This document shows positions 9,784-18,654 of a DNA stretch of 64,000 bases, piece after piece (positions within the stretch are counted from its first letter, which is position 1; each line of letters begins with the position of its first letter). Source of the stretch: an uncultured Lentisphaerota bacterium (lineage in GTDB: Bacteria; Verrucomicrobiota; Kiritimatiellia; CAIQIC01); assembly GCA_903912445.1 (NCBI GenBank), contig CAIWHP010000199.1, positions 1 to 64,000 on the forward strand, written 5' to 3'. Under the pieces are notes generated by a model. It was not told the origin of the DNA. It saw only the letters and a list, made by a program, of their open reading frames with translations, and made no database searches. The position numbers and the translations under genes were made by a program.

Positions 9784-11601
9784 ATGGTGCCAGCAAGTAT
9801 GATGAAAATAGCGTCGATTCCCGTGGTGCTGCTGCTGACGATGGCCGGCGTGGCCGCGCCCGTCAAACCCGCCACCTCTCCAACGAAGCAGGCCCCGGCC
9901 AAGCCGACCGCGACGAAACCCGCCACGACGAAACCCGCCACGACCAAGCCCGCCGCGTCCAAGCCGGCGACCAACATCTTCGAGAGCCCGGAGGCGGCGC
10001 TGCCGGCTGGAATGATCGATCAACACGTCTTTGCCAAGCTGGCGCTGATGGGGATCAAGCCGGTGCTCTGTTCCGATGCGGTGTTCGTCCGGCGGGCCTA
10101 TCTGGATGTGATCGGCACCTTGCCGACGGCCAAGGAAGCGCGCGATTTTATCCAGGACCCGGATACGAAGCGCAAGCGCCAAAAGCTGATTGACCAGTTG
10201 CTGGAGCGGGACGAGTTCGCCGATTATTGGTCCATGCGGTGGGGCGACATCCTGCGCATCAAGGCCGAGTTCCCGGTCAACTTGTGGCCGAATGCGGCCC
10301 AAGCCTATCACCGCTGGGTCCGCGCCTCCCTTGCCGAGAACAAGCGCTACGACCAGTTTGTCCGCGAGCTGCTCACGTCCAGCGGCAGCAATTTCCGGGT
10401 GGGGCCGGTCAATTTCTACCGCGCCATCCAGAACCGGACGCCGGAGGGGATTGCCGCCGCCGTGGCGCTGGCGTTCATGGGGATGCGGATCGAAAAGTGG
10501 CCGAAGGAACATACGGCAGGCATGCACGCCTTCTTTTCGGAAGTCGGCTACAAGCCTACCAGCGAGTGGAAAGAGGAGATTGTTTTTTGGGATCCGCTCA
10601 AGGCCAGCACGGTGCCGGGCAATGCCGCGCCGGGCCGGGCCGCGATCGTGCCGCCTCCCGCGGGGCCTGCCACCAACACCAATACGGTCGTGGTCCTCAC
10701 GGTGCCGACCAACAGCCCGCCGCAGGAGGCAATGTTCCCGGATGGCGCCAAGGTTAAATTGTCGCCGGACACCGATCCGCGCGAGGTGTTCGCCGCCTGG
10801 CTGGTCAGCCCCAATAATCGCAACTTCAACCGCGCCATCGTCAACCGCATCTGGTACTGGATGATGGGCCGCGGCATCATCCACGAACCGGACGACATCC
10901 GCCCGGACAATCCGCCCTCCAATCCCGCCTTGCTGAGCTATCTGGAGAGCGAGCTGGTGCAGGGGCGCTACGATCTCAAGCGCATCTATCGGCTGATTTT
11001 GAATTCCAGGACCTATCAGCTCTCCTCCGTGCCTCACACCAAGAGTCCGCAGGCGGAGGCCAATTTTGCCTACTACGCCATGCGCCGGCTGGATGCCGAG
11101 GTGCTGATTGATGCGATCAACAAGGTCACCGGCGCGGTGGATCTCTATACCAGCGCGATCCCGGAGCCGTTCACGTATATCCCGGAAGACAAGCCGGCGA
11201 TTGCGCTGCCGGATGGCAGCATCATCAGCCCGTTCCTCGCGCTGTTCGGGCGCTCGGCGCGCGCCACCGGCCTGGAGAACGAGCGTATCAACCGGCCGGT
11301 CCCGGCGCAATGGTTGCATCTGTTGAACTCGAGCCATATTCAGAAAAAACTGGAGCAGGGGCCCAAGCTCAAGGCCTTGCTCGATTCCGGCCGCAAGCCG
11401 GACGCCATCGCGGAAGAGCTCTACCTGTCCATTCTTTCGCGCTTCCCGACCGAAGCCGAGCTGGCGAATTTTGAGGAGTTGGGCCTCACCGGCGCGACCG
11501 TCGCCAAGGCGGCCAAGGGCAACTATCAGAAGCGGCGCGAGAACTGGATCGATGTGACGTGGGCGCTGATCAACAGCACGGAGTTTCTCTATCGGCACTG
11601 A
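9784..11601 (+). CDS. DUF1549/DUF1553 domain secreted protein
   Basis: 605 residues. ATG 9784 is chosen because an AGGA site lies 8 bases ahead; a signal peptide follows. Residues ~28-60 are a low-complexity Lys/Pro/Ala/Thr repeat ('KPATTKPATTKPAASKPAT'). DUF1549 (PSCyt2) covers about 75-280 with 'DAVFVRRAYLDVIGTLPTA' and 'SSGSNFRVGPVNFYRAIQN'. DUF1553 (PSD1) covers about 330-595 with 'NRAIVNRIWYWMMGRGI' and 'GRSARATGLENERIN'. Unlike many planctomycete homologues there is no CxxCH haem domain in front. The family is abundant in PVC bacteria and is usually paired with DUF1501, as here; function is unknown. First gene of a six-gene run on this strand. Confidence 0.9.
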   Translation: MVPASMMKIASIPVVLLLTMAGVAAPVKPATSPTKQAPAKPTATKPATTKPATTKPAASKPATNIFESPEAALPAGMIDQHVFAKLALMGIKPVLCSDAVFVRRAYLDVIGTLPTAKEARDFIQDPDTKRKRQKLIDQLLERDEFADYWSMRWGDILRIKAEFPVNLWPNAAQAYHRWVRASLAENKRYDQFVRELLTSSGSNFRVGPVNFYRAIQNRTPEGIAAAVALAFMGMRIEKWPKEHTAGMHAFFSEVGYKPTSEWKEEIVFWDPLKASTVPGNAAPGRAAIVPPPAGPATNTNTVVVLTVPTNSPPQEAMFPDGAKVKLSPDTDPREVFAAWLVSPNNRNFNRAIVNRIWYWMMGRGIIHEPDDIRPDNPPSNPALLSYLESELVQGRYDLKRIYRLILNSRTYQLSSVPHTKSPQAEANFAYYAMRRLDAEVLIDAINKVTGAVDLYTSAIPEPFTYIPEDKPAIALPDGSIISPFLALFGRSARATGLENERINRPVPAQWLHLLNSSHIQKKLEQGPKLKALLDSGRKPDAIAEELYLSILSRFPTEAELANFEELGLTGATVAKAAKGNYQKRRENWIDVTWALINSTEFLYRH

Positions 11602-11661
11602 CGTCGCGCGCCGCGCATTCCGATGTATATTTGCAGCTCGAGAACGAAGTAAGGTGAAAAT

Positions 11662-13014
11662 ATGAATACGAACAGCAACGCGATGCAGATCTCCCGCCGT
11701 GAAGCGCTTCGCAGGGGCCTCTACGGCTCCGCGGCGTTGACCTTGGGCAGCCGTCTGGGCTCCAACGTCTATGCGGCCACGGAAGCCGCGGCACCGGCCG
11801 TGGGCCAGGTCAAGGCGAAGTCGGTCATCCAGATTTTCCTGTGGGGCGGCATGTCGCACAACGACACGTGGGACCCGAAGCCGGAGTCGGGTTACGAATA
11901 CATGGGCGAATTCGCGAAGGCGATCCCCACCAACGTGAACGGCATCCAACTCGGCGCGCTGTTCCCCGAAATGGCCAAACAGGCCGACAAGTTCTCGCTC
12001 ATCCGCAGCATGACCCACCGCAACAACGGTCACGAGACCGCTGCCTATAAGATGCAGACGGGTCACGAACCGGGCGAGCGGCTCTCCTATCCGAGCATTG
12101 GCGCCGTCTTCGCGCACTTCAAGAAGCCGAGCTACAAGGGCATCATCCCGCCCTATGTCGTGCTGACGCAACCGCAGGGCCGTTTCTCTGAGGAAGGTTT
12201 CCTCGGCCCGCTGTACAAGCCCTTTGCCACCGGCAGCGATCCGAATGCCCCGCGCTTCGAGGTCGAGGGCGTGGTGGCACGCGGCATCACCGACGAGCGG
12301 CAGCGGAGCCGGCGCGAGCTGCTCAGCAAGATGAACACGCTGGGCAACCAGATGGCCGACAGCCCGACCGTGGCCGCCTCGGAGGACGCCAAGAAGCAGG
12401 CCTATGACCTGATCCTCGGCGAAGGACGTGACATATTCGACCTGGCCAAGGAAAAACCGGAATTGCGCGACCGCTATGGCCGCCACACCTTCGGGCAGGA
12501 CTGCCTCGCGGCGCGCCGGATGGTCGAGGCCGGCGTGCCCTATGTCGTCATCAACTACCCCGGCGGCTGGGACACACACAGCAATCATTTCGCCACCATG
12601 CGCCGCCAGTGCCCGAACCTGGACCAGGGCATCGCCGCGCTGCTGGCCGACCTCAAGGACCGCGGCCTGCTCGATACCACCATCGTGTGGTGCTCCGGCG
12701 AATTTGGCCGTGGCCCCAAGATTGACTGGCAGCCGCCGTGGAATGGCGGGCGTAACCACTACGGCAACGTCTTCAGCGTCTTGGTCGCCGGCGGCGGTTT
12801 CAAGGGTGGCCAGATCGTCGGCGAGTCCGACGCGAAGGGCGAAGAGGTCAAGACGCGGCCGGTGTATCCTGTGGATCTGCTGGGCAGCATCTATAAGCTG
12901 GCCGGCATCGACTCCACCGCGAAGCTGCCGCATCCGATGGGTTTCGAGGCCCACGTGCTGCCGTCACCCTCGGACCGCGTGAAGTCGGGCGGTTTGCTCA
13001 CGGAGATCATGTAG
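11662..13014 (+). CDS. DUF1501 domain protein, Tat-exported
   Basis: 450 residues with a twin-arginine signal ('SRREALRRGLYGSAALTLGS'). The mature part shows the DUF1501 hallmarks: 'SVIQIFLWGGMSHNDTWDPK', 'FSLIRSMTHRNNGHETAAYK', 'NYPGGWDTHSNHF' and 'WCSGEFGRGPKI'. DUF1501 has a sulfatase/phosphatase-like alkaline phosphatase superfamily fold; the spaced Asp/His residues in those motifs are probable metal ligands. Activity is not established for the family. A 'taaggtgaaaat' ribosome site precedes ATG 11662. It lies 60 bp after the DUF1549/1553 gene and 15 bp before the PPC gene, a standard genomic pairing. Confidence 0.93.
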   Translation: MNTNSNAMQISRREALRRGLYGSAALTLGSRLGSNVYAATEAAAPAVGQVKAKSVIQIFLWGGMSHNDTWDPKPESGYEYMGEFAKAIPTNVNGIQLGALFPEMAKQADKFSLIRSMTHRNNGHETAAYKMQTGHEPGERLSYPSIGAVFAHFKKPSYKGIIPPYVVLTQPQGRFSEEGFLGPLYKPFATGSDPNAPRFEVEGVVARGITDERQRSRRELLSKMNTLGNQMADSPTVAASEDAKKQAYDLILGEGRDIFDLAKEKPELRDRYGRHTFGQDCLAARRMVEAGVPYVVINYPGGWDTHSNHFATMRRQCPNLDQGIAALLADLKDRGLLDTTIVWCSGEFGRGPKIDWQPPWNGGRNHYGNVFSVLVAGGGFKGGQIVGESDAKGEEVKTRPVYPVDLLGSIYKLAGIDSTAKLPHPMGFEAHVLPSPSDRVKSGGLLTEIM

Positions 13015-13029
13015 CGAACAGGGCCAGCT

Positions 13030-15387
13030 ATGCGCAAGGCAACATGGTGGGCGGTGCTGGTTTTGGCCGGCGGGCTGATGGCTATGCCCGCGGCTTGGGC
13101 CCAGCGGCCTTACATCGGGTTTGTCTATCCCGCCGGCGGCCAGCAGGGCACCACATTCCAGATCCGTTTGGGCGGCCAGGGCATGGACGATGTCTATGCG
13201 GTGGTTGTCAGCGGCGCCGGGGTGTCCGCCAAGATTGTCGAGTATAACCGGCGCCTGAACAACCAGGAACAGGCGCTGGTGGCCGAGCAACTGCGGGATC
13301 TGAAGCGCGCCAAGAAAGGCGGCCCCGCGGCCGCCAAGCCGCCCGCGATGCAGATGGACATGATGATGATGGCGGCGGCCGCGTCGGCGGCGAGCAAGAC
13401 GACGCCGGCCACGGCCCAGGATGCGTTGATCGAACGGCTGGAGAAGCGGGTCGGCATGTTTGTCCAGACCCCGGCCTGCTCCTCCATCTCCACCCTCCTC
13501 GAAGTCGAAATCACAATGGCGCCGAACGCGCCGCCCGGCGAACGCGAAATCCGGGTGGTCACGCTGCGCGGCGGTGCCTCGAATCCGCTCGCGTTCCATG
13601 TCGGGCAGGTGACGGAATACACGCGAAAGCCCATGCGCACCGCCGTCATCCAGGTGCTGGGCAAGGAGTCTCTGGCGCTCCGCAAGCGGCCGCCCGAGGA
13701 GGCCGAGGATCACATCGTCATCCCCGCCACCCTCAACGGTCAGATCGCCTCCGGCGAGAAGAACCAGTACCGCTTCAGCGCGCGCGAAGGGCAGCGGCTG
13801 GTCATCACGAGCCTGGCGCGGCAGCTGGTGCCGTATATCGCCGATGCCGTGCCCGGCTGGTTCCAGCCGGTGATGGTGCTCTACGATGCGAACGGCAAGG
13901 AAGTGGCCTATGACGACGACTACCGCTTCAAGCCTGACCCGGTGATCTGGTACGAAGTGCGCAAGACCGGCGAATACGTGCTGGCCATCTACGACAGCAT
14001 CTACCGCGGCCGCGAAGATTTTGTCTATCGCATCACCGTCGGCGAACTGCCCTTCGTGACCAGCATCTTCCCGCTGGGCGGACCGGTGGGGGTCCCGGCC
14101 GCGATCAAGATGAAGGGCTGGAATCTGGTGGGCTCCGAACTGCAGCCGCCCCCCACCAACACGCCGGCGGGCATCACCTATATCACCGCGCGCCGGGGCA
14201 ACTTCCTCTCCAATCGCGCCCCGTTCGCGCTGGATACGCTGCCCGAGTGTCTCGAACAGGAAGCCAATAATAAAATGTCCCGCGCGCAGAAGGTGACGCT
14301 GCCCATGATCGTCAACGGGCGCATCGACCAGCCGGACGATTGGGACGTGTATCAATTCACCGGCAAGTCGAACGAGACCGTGGTGGCCGAGGTCTTTGCG
14401 CGCCGGCTCGACTCCCAGCTGGATGCCGTGCTCAAGCTGACGGACGAGAACGGGAAGCTGCTGGCCTATAACGATGACTGCGACGACTTGGGCTCCGGCT
14501 TGAACACGCATCATGCGGACTCCTACTTCATGGCCAAGCTGCCGGCCGACGGCAAATACTACGTGTACCTCGGCGACACCGCCCGCAAGGGCGGCGAGGA
14601 GTACGCCTACCGTCTGCGCCTCAGCGCGCCGCGCCCCGATTTTGCGCTGCGCGTCGCGCCCTCCAGCGTCAGCTTCCCCAGCCGCGGTTTCACCACCAAT
14701 GCCGTCACCAAGCTGATCAAGACGAACGCGGCGACCTACGCATCCCTGCCGGTCTACATCATCCGCAAGGACGGCTTCACGGGCCCCATCAAATTCGGCC
14801 TGAAGGATCCGCCCGCGGGGATTTCGGCCGTGCCCGTCACGTTGACCGGCACGCAGGCCATGACGCGGCTCGGCCTTGCCTGCGCGCTGGTCACGACGAA
14901 GGCCATCGTCAACCTGGTCGTCGAGGGGCGTGCGCAAATCCAGGGCGTGGAGGTGGTCCACGAGGCGGTGCCGGCCGAAGACCGGATGCAGGCCTTCCTG
15001 TGGCGGCACCTGTTGCCCGCCAAGGAGTTCAAGGCCCTGGTCTTCGATCCCGGCTACAGCCTGCCGCCCAGGCATGCCGTGCCGGTCCGCGTGCCGCCGC
15101 CGGTCGTGACCAATGCCGTCGCCCACGCCACCCAGGCCGTTGCCGCGGTCACCACCAACGTGGTCGCCGGCCGCACCAACATTGTGGTCGCCGCCCAGGG
15201 GAAATTCACGAAGCAGCAGGTCGCCTCCCGCATCCGCGAGGTCAAGCGCCTCTATGAGGAGGGCCTGCTCGTGGACGAGTTCTACAACAAACAAATGGAT
15301 GAGTGCGAAGCCGCGATCGACAACTTCCCCCCGCCGCCCGCCGCCACCAACGCTCCGGCCAAAACGGCCAAGCTATCCAAGCCATAA
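13030..15387 (+). CDS. Large secreted PPC/IPT-like protein with SHOCT-like tail
   Basis: 785 residues. The signal peptide ends 'AMPAAWAQ'. Two IPT/TIG-like starts are visible: 'YIGFVYPAGGQQGTTFQIRL' (about residue 28) and 'VTSIFPLGGPVGVPAAIKMK' (about 340). At least two PPC (bacterial pre-peptidase C-terminal) beta-sandwich units follow conserved 'VNGRIDQPDDWDVYQF' and 'DAVLKLTDENGKLLAYNDD' sequence; an earlier unit carries 'VAYDDDYRFKPDPVIWYEV'. A Met/Ala-rich insert sits at about 105-130. The last ~60 residues hold a SHOCT-like helix, 'VKRLYEEGLLVDEFYNKQMD', and a Pro/Ala end. Such modules bind or scaffold; no catalytic centre is visible. Closely similar to the proteins at 15590 and 26195. 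Confidence 0.85.
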   Translation: MRKATWWAVLVLAGGLMAMPAAWAQRPYIGFVYPAGGQQGTTFQIRLGGQGMDDVYAVVVSGAGVSAKIVEYNRRLNNQEQALVAEQLRDLKRAKKGGPAAAKPPAMQMDMMMMAAAASAASKTTPATAQDALIERLEKRVGMFVQTPACSSISTLLEVEITMAPNAPPGEREIRVVTLRGGASNPLAFHVGQVTEYTRKPMRTAVIQVLGKESLALRKRPPEEAEDHIVIPATLNGQIASGEKNQYRFSAREGQRLVITSLARQLVPYIADAVPGWFQPVMVLYDANGKEVAYDDDYRFKPDPVIWYEVRKTGEYVLAIYDSIYRGREDFVYRITVGELPFVTSIFPLGGPVGVPAAIKMKGWNLVGSELQPPPTNTPAGITYITARRGNFLSNRAPFALDTLPECLEQEANNKMSRAQKVTLPMIVNGRIDQPDDWDVYQFTGKSNETVVAEVFARRLDSQLDAVLKLTDENGKLLAYNDDCDDLGSGLNTHHADSYFMAKLPADGKYYVYLGDTARKGGEEYAYRLRLSAPRPDFALRVAPSSVSFPSRGFTTNAVTKLIKTNAATYASLPVYIIRKDGFTGPIKFGLKDPPAGISAVPVTLTGTQAMTRLGLACALVTTKAIVNLVVEGRAQIQGVEVVHEAVPAEDRMQAFLWRHLLPAKEFKALVFDPGYSLPPRHAVPVRVPPPVVTNAVAHATQAVAAVTTNVVAGRTNIVVAAQGKFTKQQVASRIREVKRLYEEGLLVDEFYNKQMDECEAAIDNFPPPPAATNAPAKTAKLSKP

Positions 15388-15589
15388 GCCCGCGCGCAGC
15401 CCTGGCGGCCATGAAGACCAACTTGTTCCAAACCTTGAAAAAAAAGAGCGCTTCCTTTTCCAAACTTTGGAACAATGCGGCAGCGTGCGGCTCCAAGGGC
15501 GCAGGCGCGGCTGCCGCCGCCGGCGGGGCGCGTGAAGTCGGGCGGGTCGTTGGCGGAGCGCTGGTAGGCTGCGCGGGGGCGAGAAACAA
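15388..15589. repeat. CCAA dyad pair between the two PPC genes
   Basis: CCAAACCTTGA (15428-15438) and CCAAACTTTGG (15460-15470), centres 32 bp apart, joined by an A-rich then T-rich linker with a GCGC core. Nothing else recognisable occurs in this 202-bp gap, which is much wider than the other gaps in the cluster (15 to 60 bp). Confidence 0.8.
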
Positions 15590-17671
15590 ATGGATCAGAC
15601 TATGCGCAACGTAAAATGGTGGGCGGTGCTGGGCGTGGCTGGCGGGCTGTGGGCGACGCCCGCGGCGTGGGCGCAGCGGCCCTACATCGGGTTTGCCTAT
15701 CCCGCCGGCGGCCAGCAGGGCACGACGTTTCAGGTCAAGCTGGGCGGCCAGGGCATGGACCGGCTCCATGCCGCCCTGGTCTCCGGGGAAGGTGTGCAGG
15801 CCACGGTGCTGGAATATCACAAGCAGCTGGGGCCGCAAGAGATCACGCTGCTGAGCGAGCAGCTCCGCGAGTTGCGCCGCGACGCCAAGAAGGCCCCGGA
15901 CGCGATGGCGCCGATGATGAACACGATGATGATGGACGGGGCGGCTGCGCCCCGGGCAGCGGCCAGCGGCACCAACACGCCCACGCAGCGGCTCATCGAA
16001 AAGATTCAAAAGCGGATTGCCGAATATGTCCAACGCCCGGCGAGCGCGGCGATTGCCAGCATCGCCATCCTCGAGGTCACCATCGCATCGAACGCGCAGC
16101 CTGGCGAGCGGGAGCTGCGCCTGGTGACGCCGCGCGGCATTTCGAACCCGATGGTGTTCAACGTCGGGCAGGTGCCCGAGATCAGCCGCAAGCCGATGAT
16201 CACCGCGGCGTTCCAGGTGCTCGGCAAGGAGGAGCTCGCGCTCCGCAAGCGCCCGGTCAGCGAGATCGAGGACCGCATCACGATCCCTTGCACTGTGAAC
16301 GGCCAGATCGCGTCCGGCGAGCAGAACCGCTATCGTTTCGCGGCGCGCAAAGGGCAGCGCCTCGTGATCAGCACCCAGGCGCGGCACTTGGTCCCCTACA
16401 TCGCCGACGCCGTCCCCGGCTGGTTCCAGCCCGTGCTCGTGATCTACGACGCCGCCGGGAAGGAAGTGGCCTACGATGACGACTACCGGTTCAAGCCCGA
16501 TCCCTTGATCTGCTTCGAGGCGCCGAAAGATGGCGAGTACGTGTTCGCGATTTACGACAGCATCTTTCGCGGCCGCGAGGACTTCGTCTACCGCGCCACC
16601 ATCGGCGAGCTGCCGCTGGTGACCAGCATCTTCCCGCTGGGCGGCCGCGCGGGCGCGGCGCCCGTGATCCAGGTGCGGGGCTGGAATCTCCTGGGCACCC
16701 AACTGGCGCCGCCGCCGACCAACACGCCGCCGGGCGTCTGCCAGCTCGCCGCGAAAAAGGGCGGCGTCGCCTCCAACCGCGTGCCGTTCGCGCTGGATAC
16801 GTTGCCGGAGGGTTACGATCGGGAGCCCAACTACCCCGCGGCCCGCGCCCAGCCGGTGCAGCTGCCCGTCATCATCAACGGCCGGGTGGACCGGTCCGAT
16901 GACTGGGACATCTTCCGGTTCGAGGGCAAGGCCGGCGATACGGTCGTGGCCGAAGTCAACGCGCGGCGGCTCGAATCGCCGCTCGACTCCGTGCTCAAGC
17001 TCACCGACGCGGCCGGGAAACTCCTGGCCTATAATGACGACCACGAGGTCTTCGGCTCGGGCCTCAACACCCATGACGCCGACTCCTACATCACGGCGAA
17101 GCTGCCCGCGGATGGCGCCTACTTTGTCCACCTGGGCGACACCGGGCGCAAGGGCGGCGAGGAATATGCCTACCGCCTGCGGATCGGCCCGCCGCAGCCC
17201 GACTTCGCCTTGCGGACCGTGCCCTCCAGCTTGAGCATCCCCAGCCGCGGGTTCGTCACCAACGCCGTCACCATGGCCATCAAGACCAACGCCGCGACTT
17301 ACACGACCCAGCCGGTCTACGTGCTCCGCAAGGATGGCTACACCGGTCCCATCAAGATCGGCCTGAAGAATCCGCCGGCGGGGATTTCCGCCGTGCCCGT
17401 CGTCTCGACCGGCTCGCAAACCGTGACGCGGATCACCATCCGCTGTGATCTGGTGGCGACGCAGGCCGATTTTGCGCTGACCATCGAAGGTCGCGCGATG
17501 CTCAATGGCCGGGACGTGGCCCATGCGGCCATGCCGGCCGAGGACCGGATGCAGGCCTTCCTGTGGCGGCATCTCGTGCCCGCGCAGGAGCTCGAGGCCC
17601 TCGTTTTCAACCCCGTCAGCGCCCGGACCGGCACCCGGGGTTTCAAGAAGGGCAAGCTTTCCAAACCATGA
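15590..17671 (+). CDS. Large secreted PPC/IPT-like protein, paralogue
   Basis: 693 residues from ATG 15590 (ggggcgag site 6-8 bases ahead; ATG 15602 is a possible alternative). Signal peptide ends 'ATPAAWAQ'. It follows the preceding protein almost module for module: 'YIGFAYPAGGQQGTTFQVKL', 'EVAYDDDYRFKPDPLICFEA', 'VTSIFPLGGRAGAAPVIQVR', 'VNGRVDRSDDWDIFRFEG', 'GSGLNTHDADSYITAKLPAD'. It differs by lacking the SHOCT-like tail, ending instead in a short basic stretch (Gly-Phe-Lys-Lys-Gly-Lys). Tandem duplication is the obvious origin; the dyad repeat in the gap may mark the junction. A scaffold or binding role is inferred. Confidence 0.85.
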   Translation: MDQTMRNVKWWAVLGVAGGLWATPAAWAQRPYIGFAYPAGGQQGTTFQVKLGGQGMDRLHAALVSGEGVQATVLEYHKQLGPQEITLLSEQLRELRRDAKKAPDAMAPMMNTMMMDGAAAPRAAASGTNTPTQRLIEKIQKRIAEYVQRPASAAIASIAILEVTIASNAQPGERELRLVTPRGISNPMVFNVGQVPEISRKPMITAAFQVLGKEELALRKRPVSEIEDRITIPCTVNGQIASGEQNRYRFAARKGQRLVISTQARHLVPYIADAVPGWFQPVLVIYDAAGKEVAYDDDYRFKPDPLICFEAPKDGEYVFAIYDSIFRGREDFVYRATIGELPLVTSIFPLGGRAGAAPVIQVRGWNLLGTQLAPPPTNTPPGVCQLAAKKGGVASNRVPFALDTLPEGYDREPNYPAARAQPVQLPVIINGRVDRSDDWDIFRFEGKAGDTVVAEVNARRLESPLDSVLKLTDAAGKLLAYNDDHEVFGSGLNTHDADSYITAKLPADGAYFVHLGDTGRKGGEEYAYRLRIGPPQPDFALRTVPSSLSIPSRGFVTNAVTMAIKTNAATYTTQPVYVLRKDGYTGPIKIGLKNPPAGISAVPVVSTGSQTVTRITIRCDLVATQADFALTIEGRAMLNGRDVAHAAMPAEDRMQAFLWRHLVPAQELEALVFNPVSARTGTRGFKKGKLSKP

Positions 17672-17681
17672 AGGATGCAGC

Positions 17682-18617
17682 ATGAACAGCGATCGCCTCC
17701 GCCTCCTCACCGCCCGTTCCTTTGTGGGACTGTGCTGCGCGTGTGCCGCCGTCTGCCGCGCGGCCGCCGCCGATCTGCCGCCCGGCCTGGTGTTGCATTA
17801 CAGCTTCGACCAGGCGCCCTCCTCCAACGGCACCATCAGCGACCAGAGCGCCCAGCACAACGATGGCCGCACCGCCGGCGCCCGGTGGACCGCCACCGGC
17901 AAGCAGGGCGGCGCCATGGAATTCGGGGCGTCCAACGAATGCATCACCGTGCCCAACAACGGGACCCTGAACCTCAAGCGGATGACCCTCGCGGTGTGGT
18001 TCAAGACCGCGAAATCCGACGGGACCCCGCGGCGGATCCTCGACAAGCGCTCCAACCGCGGCTATGCCCTCAGCATCGCCGGCGATTACAAGACCATGCA
18101 CTCCCGCGGGCGGCTCCTTTTCGTCATCAACGGCCGCCATTTCTGCTCGAGCGACAACGTCCTCACCGACGGGGCCTGGCATCATGCCGTGGCCATCTTC
18201 GATGGCAAGGAACTGAGCCTCTATGTGGACGGCGTCGCCCAGAAGATGGTGGCGAACTGTTCCGAGGAGGTGGGCGCCAACCTCGACGACCTGACGATCG
18301 GCATGAACAAGACCAATACCGAGGCGCAGGAGAGGGACAAGTCGTTCGATGGCCTGCTCGATAACCTGATGATCTTCAACCGCGCGCTGGCCACCGACGA
18401 GATCAAGAGCCTTATCGGTGCTGCGGACCCCTCGTTCGGCAAACAAAAGTTCTCCAAGCAACAGGTGGCCGGCCGCCTCCAGCAGCTCAAGTATCTCCAT
18501 GAAGAAGGCCTGCTCACGGATAAATTCTACAACGAGAAGGTCGCGGAATGCGAAGCTGCGGTGGAAGCATCCCCGACGGCCGCCGACACCAAGGCACCTG
18601 CCAAGCTCGCCAAATAA
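17682..18617 (+). CDS. Secreted LamG-domain protein with SHOCT-like tail
   Basis: 311 residues, ATG 17682, 10 bp after the previous stop. A Cys/Ala-rich signal peptide precedes a concanavalin-like LamG/laminin-G domain (about residues 35-245): 'LVLHYSFDQAPSSNGTISD', 'MTLAVWFKTAKSDGTPRRIL', 'DGAWHHAVAIFDGKELSLYV', 'FDGLLDNLMIFNRALATDEI'. This order is diagnostic of the family, which binds sugars or proteins. The C-terminal ~60 residues repeat the tail of the 13030 protein: 'FSKQQVAGRLQQLKYLHEEG' then 'LLTDKFYNEKVAECEAA'. The shared tail on two unrelated exported folds in one operon implies a common partner or anchor. Confidence 0.88.
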   Translation: MNSDRLRLLTARSFVGLCCACAAVCRAAAADLPPGLVLHYSFDQAPSSNGTISDQSAQHNDGRTAGARWTATGKQGGAMEFGASNECITVPNNGTLNLKRMTLAVWFKTAKSDGTPRRILDKRSNRGYALSIAGDYKTMHSRGRLLFVINGRHFCSSDNVLTDGAWHHAVAIFDGKELSLYVDGVAQKMVANCSEEVGANLDDLTIGMNKTNTEAQERDKSFDGLLDNLMIFNRALATDEIKSLIGAADPSFGKQKFSKQQVAGRLQQLKYLHEEGLLTDKFYNEKVAECEAAVEASPTAADTKAPAKLAK

Positions 18618-18654
18618 GCCCGCACCGCGGCCAAGACCTGGAAACGAGAGCCCT